Below, piece by piece: positions 15,276-20,801 of a stretch of 20,879 nucleotides of DNA. Below the pieces are notes generated by a model, which worked only from the letters and a program-made list of their open reading frames with translations, had not been told where the DNA came from and searched no databases. Source of the stretch: an uncultured Elusimicrobia bacterium (lineage in GTDB: Bacteria > Elusimicrobiota > Endomicrobiia > Endomicrobiales > Endomicrobiaceae); NCBI GenBank assembly GCA_947168325.1, contig CAMVLN010000008.1:1-20879 (forward strand), given 5' to 3'. A program made the position numbers and the translations under genes. Position 1 is the first letter of the stretch; the number at the start of each line of letters is the position of its first letter.

Positions 15276-15485
15276 CTATTTCCAGTTTACAGATGGTTTA
15301 AGTTGTTTTCCTACACAATCTGCTAAATACATATTTATCAGTTTTTGATACGGAATACCTACTTCTTTAGCAGTTTTTTTGAAATAATCAAGAGTATTCA
15401 CATCAAGACGAATAGAAATTTGTTTATGCAATTTAGCAATGTACGGATTAGGTTTTGAATTTGCAAAACTATACTCTTTTTTCAT
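15276..15485 (-). CDS. brnA: BrnA antitoxin
   Basis: This 69-aa protein starts 2 bp after the BrnT stop. The signature is ISIRLDVNTLDYFKKTAKEV followed by GIPYQKLINMYLADC, the typical BrnA fold with a ribbon-helix-helix-type DNA-binding part. BrnA neutralises BrnT by direct binding, and the complex represses the brnTA promoter. The N-terminus (residues 1-22) is short and basic. The gene is intact and its expected partner lies immediately upstream in the usual toxin-first order. Transcription probably ends at terminator 1, with the strong late-region promoter lying between. Confidence 0.85.
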   Translation of the reverse strand: MKKEYSFANSKPNPYIAKLHKQISIRLDVNTLDYFKKTAKEVGIPYQKLINMYLADCVGKQLKPSVNWK

Positions 15486-15487
15486 AA

Positions 15488-15772
15488 TTAATCTCCATAA
15501 TATTTTATTTCATTTTTTGTTGCTTTTCTTGCTGAAATAATACGAATTACCTCATCTTTTTTACGGTAACAATGACACACTACAAGCAATCTAAGAGCTG
15601 AACTCAAACCCAAAATAATAAACCTATCTTCATCTTGTGAATGTTCTGGGTCTGCAATTATTCGTGCATTTTTATCATAAAACACTGTTTTAGCTTCTTC
15701 AAATGATATTTTATGTTTACGAATATTAATTTCATTTTTATGATTATCCCATTCAAATTGTATATATTTTAT
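15488..15772 (-). CDS. brnT: BrnT ribonuclease toxin with altered start codon
   Basis: BrnT toxins are RelE-fold ribonucleases that cut mRNA. The full family pattern is present: KYIQFEWDNHKNEINIRKHK, ISFEEAKTVFYD, PEHSQDEDRFIILG, then VIRIISARKATKNEIKYY. However, the frame has no ATG, GTG or TTG before KYIQFEW. Where BrnT proteins normally begin with Met there is ATA (at 15772), and the frame is closed by a TAG four codons further up. The first standard start is GTG at 15685, which would remove 29 residues including the conserved N-terminal part. The consensus promoter upstream predicts a transcript starting at about this ATA, so a leaderless AUA start is possible. Otherwise the toxin is crippled. 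The antitoxin is intact, which fits a silenced but maintained pair. Confidence 0.75.
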   Translation of the reverse strand: MKYIQFEWDNHKNEINIRKHKISFEEAKTVFYDKNARIIADPEHSQDEDRFIILGLSSALRLLVVCHCYRKKDEVIRIISARKATKNEIKYYGD

Positions 15773-15778
15773 AATTAT

Positions 15779-15807
15779 ATTGTATATCTATTCTGTTTGT
15801 TTGTCAA
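15779..15807 (-). promoter_or_regulatory. brnTA promoter
   Basis: On the minus strand TTGACA (15807-15802) is followed by a 17-bp spacer and TACAAT (15784-15779), one mismatch to consensus. It lies directly after the stop of the DnaC-like gene, so the toxin-antitoxin pair has its own promoter. The predicted transcription start falls at about 15772, at the first codon of the conserved BrnT sequence. BrnA is expected to repress here, from family knowledge. Confidence 0.75.
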
Positions 15808-15812
15808 GCACT

Positions 15813-16367
15813 TTATATATAAATCACATTTTCGTGTATTCTTGCAGCTATACTTGTCCAATTTTTGTTTTCAAATTTTGATATTTCTACAGGTTTATAA
15901 TTACTACAAAAAATCATCGTTTTTTGGTTGGATACTAGCATATCAAAAAAATCAAACAATAACGGCATAGCAAAATCTTTACTTTCCGCTATCTTTCCAA
16001 AATCTTTAAAATGAAAAATATCTATTTTTTCTATAAGTTCTTTTACCTCATACCAACAGTTGTCAAAATATTGCTCGCCAAGATACTTTTCAAGATGTAT
16101 ATCAGAAAATACTTTTTGTTTTTTATGCAATCTTGCAAACTCTGCATATATTGCAGATTGTAAATATGTTTTTCCTGTTCTGTTTCTTTTATCTGATATA
16201 TATAACCCTTTTTCAAAAACCTTATCAGTCAAATATCTTTTTATTTTTGGCAAAACATTTATTTGCCAATCATTTAACGGTTTTATATTTTCTATTCTTA
16301 CTCCAGAGTAAATGCTCCCAAAACAAAACTTTTGGCAATCATTTATATTCAATTCATATTGTTCCAT
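15813..16367 (-). CDS. DnaC-like helicase loader ATPase, degenerate
   Basis: This 184-aa protein has an ATG with an AGAGGT site. The layout is that of DnaC/IstB-type loaders: ENIKPLNDWQINVLPKIKRYL, then GLYISDKRNRTGKTYLQSAI, an IDIFHFKDFGK segment, TMIFCSNY and a final SIAARIHE. The Walker A glycine is replaced by Lys (KRNRTGKT rather than GxxxxGKT), and the first Walker B Asp appears as Lys (FHFKDFG). The protein stops soon after the sensor/arginine region and lacks the usual C-terminal strand, making it about 50 residues shorter than typical. It may retain binding to the replicative helicase but hydrolyse ATP poorly. It follows a nuclease gene and precedes the toxin-antitoxin pair. Confidence 0.65.
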   Translation of the reverse strand: MEQYELNINDCQKFCFGSIYSGVRIENIKPLNDWQINVLPKIKRYLTDKVFEKGLYISDKRNRTGKTYLQSAIYAEFARLHKKQKVFSDIHLEKYLGEQYFDNCWYEVKELIEKIDIFHFKDFGKIAESKDFAMPLLFDFFDMLVSNQKTMIFCSNYKPVEISKFENKNWTSIAARIHENVIYI

Positions 16368-16697
16368 TTACAAACCTCTTAAATCGTCTAAATTTCTAAC
16401 TACAATATATGGAATATTATTCTTTGCACACATTTCTTGATAGGCTTTCTGCTCTTTGGTTTGCTTACCGTTTTCGCTCTTTAACTCCAAACAGTAAACT
16501 TTACCGTCCTTCATTGCAATCATATCTGGTTGCCCTTTTATATATCCCATTTTCTTGTGATGTACAATAAACGGGTATCTTGCACTGTCTTTAGCATATT
16601 TCAAACCATCCATAATATCACAATCTATAACAATAAATTTTCTTAATTTTAAATAACTTGCAATTACAAATTGTAAATTATGTTCTCTCGTTGGCAT
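16368..16697 (-). CDS. VRR-NUC domain nuclease
   Basis: This 109-aa protein is the length of a stand-alone phage VRR-NUC enzyme. Motifs in order are a Glu near the N-terminus (REHNLQ), HHKKMGYIKGQPDMIAMK, LELKSENGKQTKEQKAYQE and NNIPYIVVRNLDDL. The D in GQPD and the E and K in ELK form the PD-(D/E)xK active site. Such enzymes are structure-specific endonucleases with roles in phage recombination and replication. The start overlaps the previous gene by 20 bp with an AGAGGT site, and the stop is followed at once by the next gene. No catalytic residue seems to be lost. Confidence 0.8.
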   Translation of the reverse strand: MPTREHNLQFVIASYLKLRKFIVIDCDIMDGLKYAKDSARYPFIVHHKKMGYIKGQPDMIAMKDGKVYCLELKSENGKQTKEQKAYQEMCAKNNIPYIVVRNLDDLRGL

Positions 16698-17028
16698 TCT
16701 CTACCTCTTCTATATCCTCAAGAAAACAAGCTTTGAGTAATATTAAATAGTTTATACTATCTCCTATTTTTTCTTCTACCATATTTTCGTCTGGCAAGAT
16801 ATTATCTTGTTCATATCTTAAAATCATATCTATAACACTAATCAAGTGTTTATTAAACATACCCAATAATGCATACTCACGGGTATTGCACCTATATATT
16901 TTTTTTGCTTCGTTGAAATTATGCAACCTATCCTTTTTACTTGCATATTCGCTAGCTTTGTTATGCAACACCCTATTAACTTCTGCAATACATCCGTTCT
17001 TTATTATTTCAAATTCTTCGTTTGTCAT
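16678..17028 (-). CDS. DUF1599/Nmad1-like phage protein
   Basis: This 116-aa helical protein includes NKASEYASKKDRLHNFNEA, then REYALLGMFNKHLISVIDMI and EEKIGDSINYLILLKACF. This 'K..EYA...DRLHNF...' plus 'E.K.GD..NYL.LL' pattern is shared with DUF1599-type proteins (nucleotide modification-associated domain 1), which cluster with phage nucleotide metabolism and replication genes. The biochemical role is not settled. The start (ATG, AGAGGA site) overlaps the end of a frameshifted small gene, and the end overlaps the VRR-NUC start, consistent with a tightly coupled early operon. Confidence 0.58.
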   Translation of the reverse strand: MTNEEFEIIKNGCIAEVNRVLHNKASEYASKKDRLHNFNEAKKIYRCNTREYALLGMFNKHLISVIDMILRYEQDNILPDENMVEEKIGDSINYLILLKACFLEDIEEVENANERT

Positions 17029-17195
17029 TTTTATATCCTCTTTTTAAATCATTTTTTATTGCTTCTATAGATATCTTTGCAATTTTAAAATCTTCTATAT
17101 TTGTCAAAGTATCTATTCCATTTACATTTGCAAGATATCCTATTTCCCTTTCAAAAGTTTTAAATTTTTCTTTTGTTTTTTTCTATGTTCTTCAT
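17009..17195 (-). pseudogene. Frameshifted small gene (about 61 aa)
   Basis: An ATG at 17195 follows AATAAGGAG, but the frame stops after 11 codons. Reading one base further along, from the run of seven A at about 17176-17182, the frame is open and sensible: KEKFKTFEREIGYLANVNGI, then LTNIEDFKIAKISIEAIKND. It ends at TGA 17009, overlapping the next start. Removing one A from the run would give a 61-aa protein. A strong ribosome binding site, operon overlap and continuous charged-helical content support a real gene with a 1-base insertion. I do not recognise the family. A homopolymer sequencing error is an equal alternative. Confidence 0.55.
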
Positions 17196-17211
17196 TATTT
17201 TCTCCTTATTC

Positions 17212-17823
17212 TTAAATCAAATCACTTCTTTTTATATACATTTTTAAATCTTCGACAGCTCCTTTTATCGTCGTAAAACCGAATCCGCTACATCGCCCTA
17301 TATAAGCATTACTAATATTTGTAAAATCACTTGTTCTATAAAAAAGTAAATATCTAAATTGTTTTTTTTTATTACAATTCACATGCGGTTGGATTCTAAT
17401 TTCTAATTCATAAACAATCTTTTTTTCTCGTATAACTCCACAAATACACTTTTCTTTTATTACTTTTTCAATACGGCTTGGTAATGTATTTATTAAATCT
17501 TCTATGGTTTCTTCTTCAGTAGATTCTTCTTGTGTTATATTCAAAATACATCTATTTGTTTTTTTAAATATTAAATCATCCATACATAATGTTTTTCTTG
17601 CATCTTTTAAATCTTTTCCTGTTTTCATTGTTGCAAAAACATTATTAATATCTTCTAAAAAACCAAAAATTACTCTATAAGCAACATCTATATCACGATC
17701 CATATCTTCCCATTTTTCATTATTATCTTTTTCATTTATTTTTACCCATTCTTTCGCATAATCTTTTAAAAGTTCAACATTTTCTTTTACTCTTGAAAAC
17801 CAGCCTTTCAATGAAATATCCAT
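17212..17823 (-). CDS. Hypothetical early protein, 203 aa
   Basis: The ATG has a GAGGT site and the frame follows the 29-aa membrane ORF. The N-terminal half is Lys/Glu-rich and helical (LKGWFSRVKENVELLKDYAK, then WEDMDRDIDVAYRVIFGFL). The second half is beta-rich, with several Cys residues (EKCICGVIREKKIVYELEIR, then NAYIGRCSGFGF). No membrane segment or recognisable catalytic motif was seen. Position between replication and nuclease genes suggests an early phage function, possibly DNA binding, but the family is unknown to me. Confidence 0.55.
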   Translation of the reverse strand: MDISLKGWFSRVKENVELLKDYAKEWVKINEKDNNEKWEDMDRDIDVAYRVIFGFLEDINNVFATMKTGKDLKDARKTLCMDDLIFKKTNRCILNITQEESTEEETIEDLINTLPSRIEKVIKEKCICGVIREKKIVYELEIRIQPHVNCNKKKQFRYLLFYRTSDFTNISNAYIGRCSGFGFTTIKGAVEDLKMYIKRSDLI

Positions 17824-17836
17824 TTTTTTACCTCGT

Positions 17837-17926
17837 TTATTTGTTTAATATAAAAGCAATTACAACAATCACTACTGTTGCACAAATAACTACTACCGAA
17901 CCGAAAATCGCTTCACCTATACCCAT
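17837..17926 (-). CDS. 29-aa single-pass membrane peptide
   Basis: The ATG at 17926 follows GGAGGTGAATAATT, a near-perfect ribosome binding site located in the last codons of the upstream gene. The peptide starts MGIGEAIFGSVVVIC and continues as an uninterrupted hydrophobic stretch of about 20 residues, ending LNK. It is below common length cut-offs. The strong site and its position in a packed operon argue that it is translated. It could be a small membrane regulator or an accessory lysis-type peptide; no holin, endolysin or spanin is otherwise visible in the window. Function is unknown. Confidence 0.62.
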   Translation of the reverse strand: MGIGEAIFGSVVVICATVVIVVIAFILNK

Positions 17927-17928
17927 AA

Positions 17929-18228
17929 TTATTCACCTCCGAAATCATATTCAGTTGATTTATTTTTACCGCCGATTATTTTCCCGCCATGACTATCCTG
18001 TGCCATTGCCATCCAATTTTGCAAGAATCTTGCTTTATCTACTTTCCGCCTTTTAGGATTTGCTACTTCCCAAGCATGAGCTGCTTTTACTTCCGCAACA
18101 ATGTCTATTCCCGGAAAAGCATTTTTCCAAGCTCCAACTAATTCCGACCAAAGTTTCAATAACCGTTCGTTAGTTTCATAAAGAGTCAAACCTTTCAACT
18201 CTTCAGGAACAATACCTGCTTCAATCAT
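17929..18228 (-). CDS. C-terminal domain of replication protein, possibly translated alone
   Basis: This 99-codon frame has an ATG at 18228 that overlaps the TGA of the preceding fragment (ATGA), allowing coupled reinitiation. It contains TLYETNERLLKLWSELVGAW, AEVKAAHAWEVANPKRRKV and ARFLQNWMAMAQDSHGG. The 'W...NP.RRK....RFL.NW' signature is common at the end of phage replication proteins, where it usually contacts the helicase or loader. It may be the separated C-terminus of the broken initiator gene or an independent gene. Its last codons contain the ribosome binding site of the 29-aa membrane peptide. Confidence 0.55.
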   Translation of the reverse strand: MIEAGIVPEELKGLTLYETNERLLKLWSELVGAWKNAFPGIDIVAEVKAAHAWEVANPKRRKVDKARFLQNWMAMAQDSHGGKIIGGKNKSTEYDFGGE

Positions 18229-18253
18229 TTCTTCTTCATCTGGACTGTTTTCG

Positions 18254-18280
18254 GCTCTGTAGCAACTTGTTGCTCAGAGC
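18254..18280. repeat. 27-bp near-perfect palindrome in the initiator gene
   Basis: GCTCTG-T-AGCAAC-TT-GTTGCT-CAGAGC is a 12-bp inverted repeat with one unpaired T. It lies at the place where the initiator frame changes. No T-tract follows in the transcribed direction, so a terminator is unlikely. A protein binding site or a cruciform that provoked the indel are possible. Confidence 0.55.
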
Positions 18281-18288
18281 TAATATAT

Positions 18289-18350
18289 ATATTATTATCA
18301 ATATCATTATCACTATCATTACCAATATCGTTATCATTATCATTATCGGT
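18289..18350. repeat. Degenerate 6-bp tandem repeat encoding Asn/Asp linker
   Basis: Imperfect ATTATC/ATCATT/ATCACT units run for about 60 bp and encode alternating Asn and Asp. Such runs expand and contract by replication slippage and are typical of the interdomain linkers of phage initiators. Confidence 0.6.
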
Positions 18351-18372
18351 ATTTTTGGTATTTTTATTTTTA

Positions 18373-18422
18373 CCACTTGATGCCACTTGATACGACTTTA
18401 TACCACTTGATACGGTCGTATC
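18373..18422. repeat. Phased CCACTTGAT repeats, candidate replication origin
   Basis: Three exact CCACTTGAT copies start at 18373, 18383 and 18403, giving offsets of 10 and 20 bp, close to whole helical turns. An 8-bp inverted repeat (GATACGAC at 18389-18396, GTCGTATC at 18415-18422) flanks the third copy. The element lies inside the replication initiator gene, the same arrangement as lambda oriO. AT-rich repeat DNA (Asn/Asp-coding) sits just beside it, which could serve as the unwinding element. The origin function is inferred. Confidence 0.45.
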
Positions 18423-18692
18423 TTTTTTATTCCATCTTTTTGACACATTTTCTTTATTTTTTTCTACTGTTTTTTCGTATTTTTCACTGTTACTATCTAA
18501 ATGCTGTTTGATAACCGTAAAATAACACTCAGCTTTTACAGATTTAAAAGAATAACCAGTTTCACCATAATTAGAATAATCAATCGATAATAGCTTTTAT
18601 AAGTTCTCCTGCTTCTTCGTTTGTTAATTTGTCAAAAAAATCTTTATAGTTATTAAACATAATAAAACTATTTTTCATTTATTTTTCTCCTA

Positions 18693-19090
18693 TTAACAAG
18701 CCAATAATTTTATATTACTGTTTTGTATTTTCTGTATAGAATTATTAAAGTATTTCATTGTTAAAGCTATTGGAATATCTAGCTCTTGGCTTGCCTGTTT
18801 ATAATCTTTCAACCAACCTAACAATCTGCCAACTTCTAAATTGAATTTTTTCATAAAATCTTGATTGAATTTATAATGGATAGTCCCTTTTAAATAAACT
18901 CTTATTTCCATAAATATTTCGTTGTTTTTTGTATAAAAAGTATATTTTTTACCACTTGCCCAACTTCCATTTATACACTGTTTATCGCTATCTTTAACAT
19001 CAAACCCTAGTGTCTTTCCTATGGTAATAACATCTTCAATAAATGTGCTTGCACTACCACTTAATTTGTTATTGTCAAAACCATAATAAC
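18693..19090 (-). pseudogene. DUF4942-like C-terminal fragment fused to E1 remnant
   Basis: One frame is open from about 19117 to a stop at 18693. The part after about 19075 reads STFIEDVITIGKTLGFDVKD, then CINGSWASGKKYTFYTKNN, EIRVYLKGTIHYKFNQDFMKK and VGRLLGWLKDYKQA. The 'F.NG..H.KFN.......' pattern is typical of the C-terminal tail of DUF4942 proteins, which are often linked to a methyltransferase. The rest of that protein is absent. Its upstream end merges with the end of the ThiF/E1 fragment, so this is a deletion fusion. A shorter product could start at ATG 18911 (72 aa), but without a clear ribosome binding site. Confidence 0.55.
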
Positions 19091-19341
19091 CAAAAGTATT
19101 GCCAATGTTTCTGCTTTATTCTTACCAATTTCACTATATACAAAGTTTTGCCTACCGACATTTTTTCTTCTACAAAATCAAAATCTACAAAGGTTATATC
19201 TATGTCTTTTCCTTTTTGTTTTTGATGATATGCTATTCTTGCAATATCTTGTGCAATAAAGCTACCTGTCCCACCACAACCAACTAATGCTATTTTTATT
19301 TTATTGTCCGGCAACATAAATGTTAATGGTTTATTCATCAT
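19075..19341 (-). pseudogene. PRTRC ThiF/E1-like adenylating protein, frameshifted and truncated
   Basis: The ATG at 19341 follows AAGGTGACAATT and overlaps the JAB gene's stop. An upstream frame start at 19392 only shadows that gene. The first 60 residues are PRTRC ThiF-like: KIALVGCGGTGSFIAQDIAR (nucleotide-binding GCGGTGS at 21-27), then ITFVDFDFVEEK. The family next requires NVGRQ; that sequence is present only one base out of frame (AATGTCGGTAGGCAA), at a run of six A near 19158-19163. In that second frame, NVGRQNFVYSEIGKNKAETL follows. A further 1-base shift near 19100 leads into the fused DUF4942-like tail. The actual frame ends at TGA 19075. The catalytic-cysteine half of E1 is absent. 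A repaired sequence would still lack it, so the protein could not complete ubiquitin-like transfer. Confidence 0.7.
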
Positions 19342-19921
19342 AATTGTCACCTTTTGAAATCCAAAATCTGCTAATATTAAGATAATATCCATACACTGAT
19401 AACCGTATTATATAATCACTGCATTTCCCATTAATAACTGAATATACACCGTAAAGTTTAAACCCTTGTTCGTCTCTATCATCTATATCACTAAAAAAAG
19501 CATCCATTTGCGAATGTGTGTGAAATTCTAGTACCACAGTATCTTTATTACTTAAATAAACAACAGAACCAGCATCTCCTTTTTGTTTAGGAGTATAAAT
19601 TGAATATTTGCCATTTTCATAAACTATCTGTAAAAATTTTTCTTTTGTTGTGTCTCCTTTTTCTATCTCTTGTTCTATCTGTTCAAAAATAGTTTCTGGT
19701 ATTTTGTTTTTCATAACAAAATATTCTTTACACTCAAATAAGTTTCTTATTTTACAATCAGAAATTTGAAAACAAACTTTGAAAAAATTGTTTTCCGCTC
19801 TTATAAATATACCGTTGCCTGCAATAATATATTCATAACCAACAAAACTATTTATAGGTTGTTCCATTTTATCTGTAGAATCTAAAACAATTATATTTTT
19901 TAATTTTTCTTTTAATTCCAT
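19331..19921 (-). CDS. JAB/JAMM metallopeptidase, PRTRC A-like
   Basis: This 196-aa protein contains the JAMM zinc motif: His134 and His136 in EFHTHSQMDAFFSDID, with Ser144 and Asp147 at the HxHx7SxxD spacing. The catalytic Glu should lie in the upstream strand region, which I cannot place with certainty. The N-terminal half is beta-rich (IIAGNGIFIRAENNFFKV). The gene starts 10 bp inside the end of the E2-like gene and ends 10 bp inside the E1 start, so B-A-ThiF form a coupled operon as in PRTRC cassettes. In related ubiquitin-like systems this enzyme removes or processes the modifier. The motif is whole, so the protein may be active even though E1 is broken. Confidence 0.78.
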   Translation of the reverse strand: MELKEKLKNIIVLDSTDKMEQPINSFVGYEYIIAGNGIFIRAENNFFKVCFQISDCKIRNLFECKEYFVMKNKIPETIFEQIEQEIEKGDTTKEKFLQIVYENGKYSIYTPKQKGDAGSVVYLSNKDTVVLEFHTHSQMDAFFSDIDDRDEQGFKLYGVYSVINGKCSDYIIRLSVYGYYLNISRFWISKGDNYDE

Positions 19922-20559
19922 TGCCTATTTCCCTCCGCTAAATCTGTTAAAGTGATATTTGTTTCAAGCAACATATCTTGTGGAAACTTTCTTTTTCCAG
20001 ATAAAGAAAACAAAAATTTAATTAAATCTTTGTTAGTTTTTATTCTGCCGTTTTTTAAATCTTCATTAAATCCAGAAGTCCAAAAGGTTTCATAATTTTG
20101 GTTTATGCTTTTTGGAGTGCATTTTGTAAATTTTGTGCTACCATGACAAATGGAGCCATCTAGATTAATATTGGGTAAAGGCATTTGATATAAAAAAGGT
20201 TTCTTTATATCTATCGCAAATATCTTATATTCTGTCCCTTTGCCACAAAAAATATGATCCGGACAAGGTATTATAATTTCTTTGCCATTTAACACAATTT
20301 TTCTTTTTCCGCCTGCTCTAAGAATAATAAGTTTTTCTATATTGTTTTTTCTTGAATAGAAAATTGTATTTGTTGGCAATATCCCTGTTGAAAATTCTAC
20401 TCCAGAAAAAAGCTCTTCTATATCATCAGCAGATATTTCATATTGGCTTTTTCTATTTTCATCAAACTTTGTTAAAAATATAGAATCTTCAAAAAAATCT
20501 AATCTACAAAGAAGTTTCTGCTGTTTTACAGCTGATAATATCTTGTTTATTCCATTCAT
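19912..20559 (-). CDS. E2-like protein, PRTRC B (Prok-E2 family D)
   Basis: This 215-aa protein matches PRTRC B: TGILPTNTIFYSRKNNIEKL, IIPCPDHIFCGKGTEYKI, MPLPNINLDGSICHG, then ETFWTSGFNEDL and DLIKFLFSLSG. The 'lP..t.fY....', 'P.P...F.G.G..Y' and 'P.PN...DG.IC.G' segments are diagnostic of the Prok-E2_D fold. Cys138 in DGSICHG is the candidate equivalent of the E2 active-site Cys; this equivalence is inferred. Established family knowledge places PRTRC B beside a JAB peptidase, a ThiF/E1 protein and a ubiquitin-like protein C. Protein C is not in this window and may lie beyond base 20879. The ATG start is 5 bp after the stop of the upstream ORF. Confidence 0.75.
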   Translation of the reverse strand: MNGINKILSAVKQQKLLCRLDFFEDSIFLTKFDENRKSQYEISADDIEELFSGVEFSTGILPTNTIFYSRKNNIEKLIILRAGGKRKIVLNGKEIIIPCPDHIFCGKGTEYKIFAIDIKKPFLYQMPLPNINLDGSICHGSTKFTKCTPKSINQNYETFWTSGFNEDLKNGRIKTNKDLIKFLFSLSGKRKFPQDMLLETNITLTDLAEGNRQWN

Positions 20560-20564
20560 TTTTA

Positions 20565-20801
20565 TTATCTATACCTCGCAATTACTTCTTCAAAAAGAAA
20601 TTGATAAAACCTTTTATTTAACTTCTTGTTGCTATTAAGCTCTTTTATAAATTTACTATGTCTTTTCTCTTTTTCTTTATAATCTCTCCAAATTTCTATT
20701 GCATAAGGCAACTCATCCCATCCAGAATAAGTATTGGCACTTTCTTCAGGTAACATATCTATAAACCCGCATCCAGTATCTCTCATTATTCTTTCAAACA
20801 A
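20565..20801 (-). pseudogene. Possible PRTRC-F-like 3' fragment, frameshifted at 5' side
   Basis: The first usable codon is TTG at 20801, but the frame remains open upstream (EQYKKDKFSENFLYL) to a TAG at about 20849, with no ATG or ribosome binding site. In another frame, sequence entering from the window edge (MVKLEKRAI, stop at 20833) has its reading taken over near a run of five A. The visible protein is charged and helical: DTGCGFIDMLPEESANTYS, then GWDELPYAIEIWRDYKEKEK. Position directly ahead of the PRTRC B-like gene and its length agree with the tail of PRTRC protein F, but I cannot confirm the family. A short independent gene is the alternative. Confidence 0.4.

Larger units (their letters stand above)
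18225..18446 (-). pseudogene. Middle fragment of replication initiator with Asn/Asp linker
   Basis: This frame can be entered at GTG 18446 but has no good ribosome binding site there. It is open upstream to the end of the 4-bp duplication, so it is better read as the continuation of the broken initiator. It includes VSKRWNKKDTTVSSGIK, a short basic stretch and the TDNDNDNDIGNDSDNDIDNN linker, then ends in QVATEPKTVQMKKK. Linkers of this kind join the N- and C-terminal domains of phage initiators and vary in length by slippage in the GATAAT-like DNA repeats. Confidence 0.5.
17929..18678 (-). pseudogene. Phage replication initiator (DUF6291-type), broken
   Basis: The start is clear: ATG 18678 with AATAGGAGAAA, encoding MKNSFIMFNNYKDFFDKLTN and EEAGELIKAIID, the N-terminus typical of DUF6291-type phage replication proteins. 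It stops at TGA 18580. In another frame the family sequence resumes at once with DYSNYGE, then AECYFTVIKQHLDSNSEKYE and a VSKRWNKKDT segment, a Ser/Lys stretch and an Asn/Asp repeat. The break matches a 4-bp tandem duplication (GATTGATT, 18578-18585). A second change of frame near 18250-18280 separates the C-terminal domain. If repaired, the protein would be about 250 aa and would bind the origin and recruit the helicase. As read, only fragments would be made. Confidence 0.65.

Noticed and set aside
18254..18280. 27-bp palindrome as a terminator
   Set aside because: No T-tract follows in the transcribed direction and it lies inside a coding region.
19075..20559. E1/E2/JAB genes as a CBASS or Bil-type anti-phage defence operon
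   Set aside because: No CD-NTase, effector or ubiquitin-like gene is visible, and the E2 sequence matches the PRTRC B pattern better.
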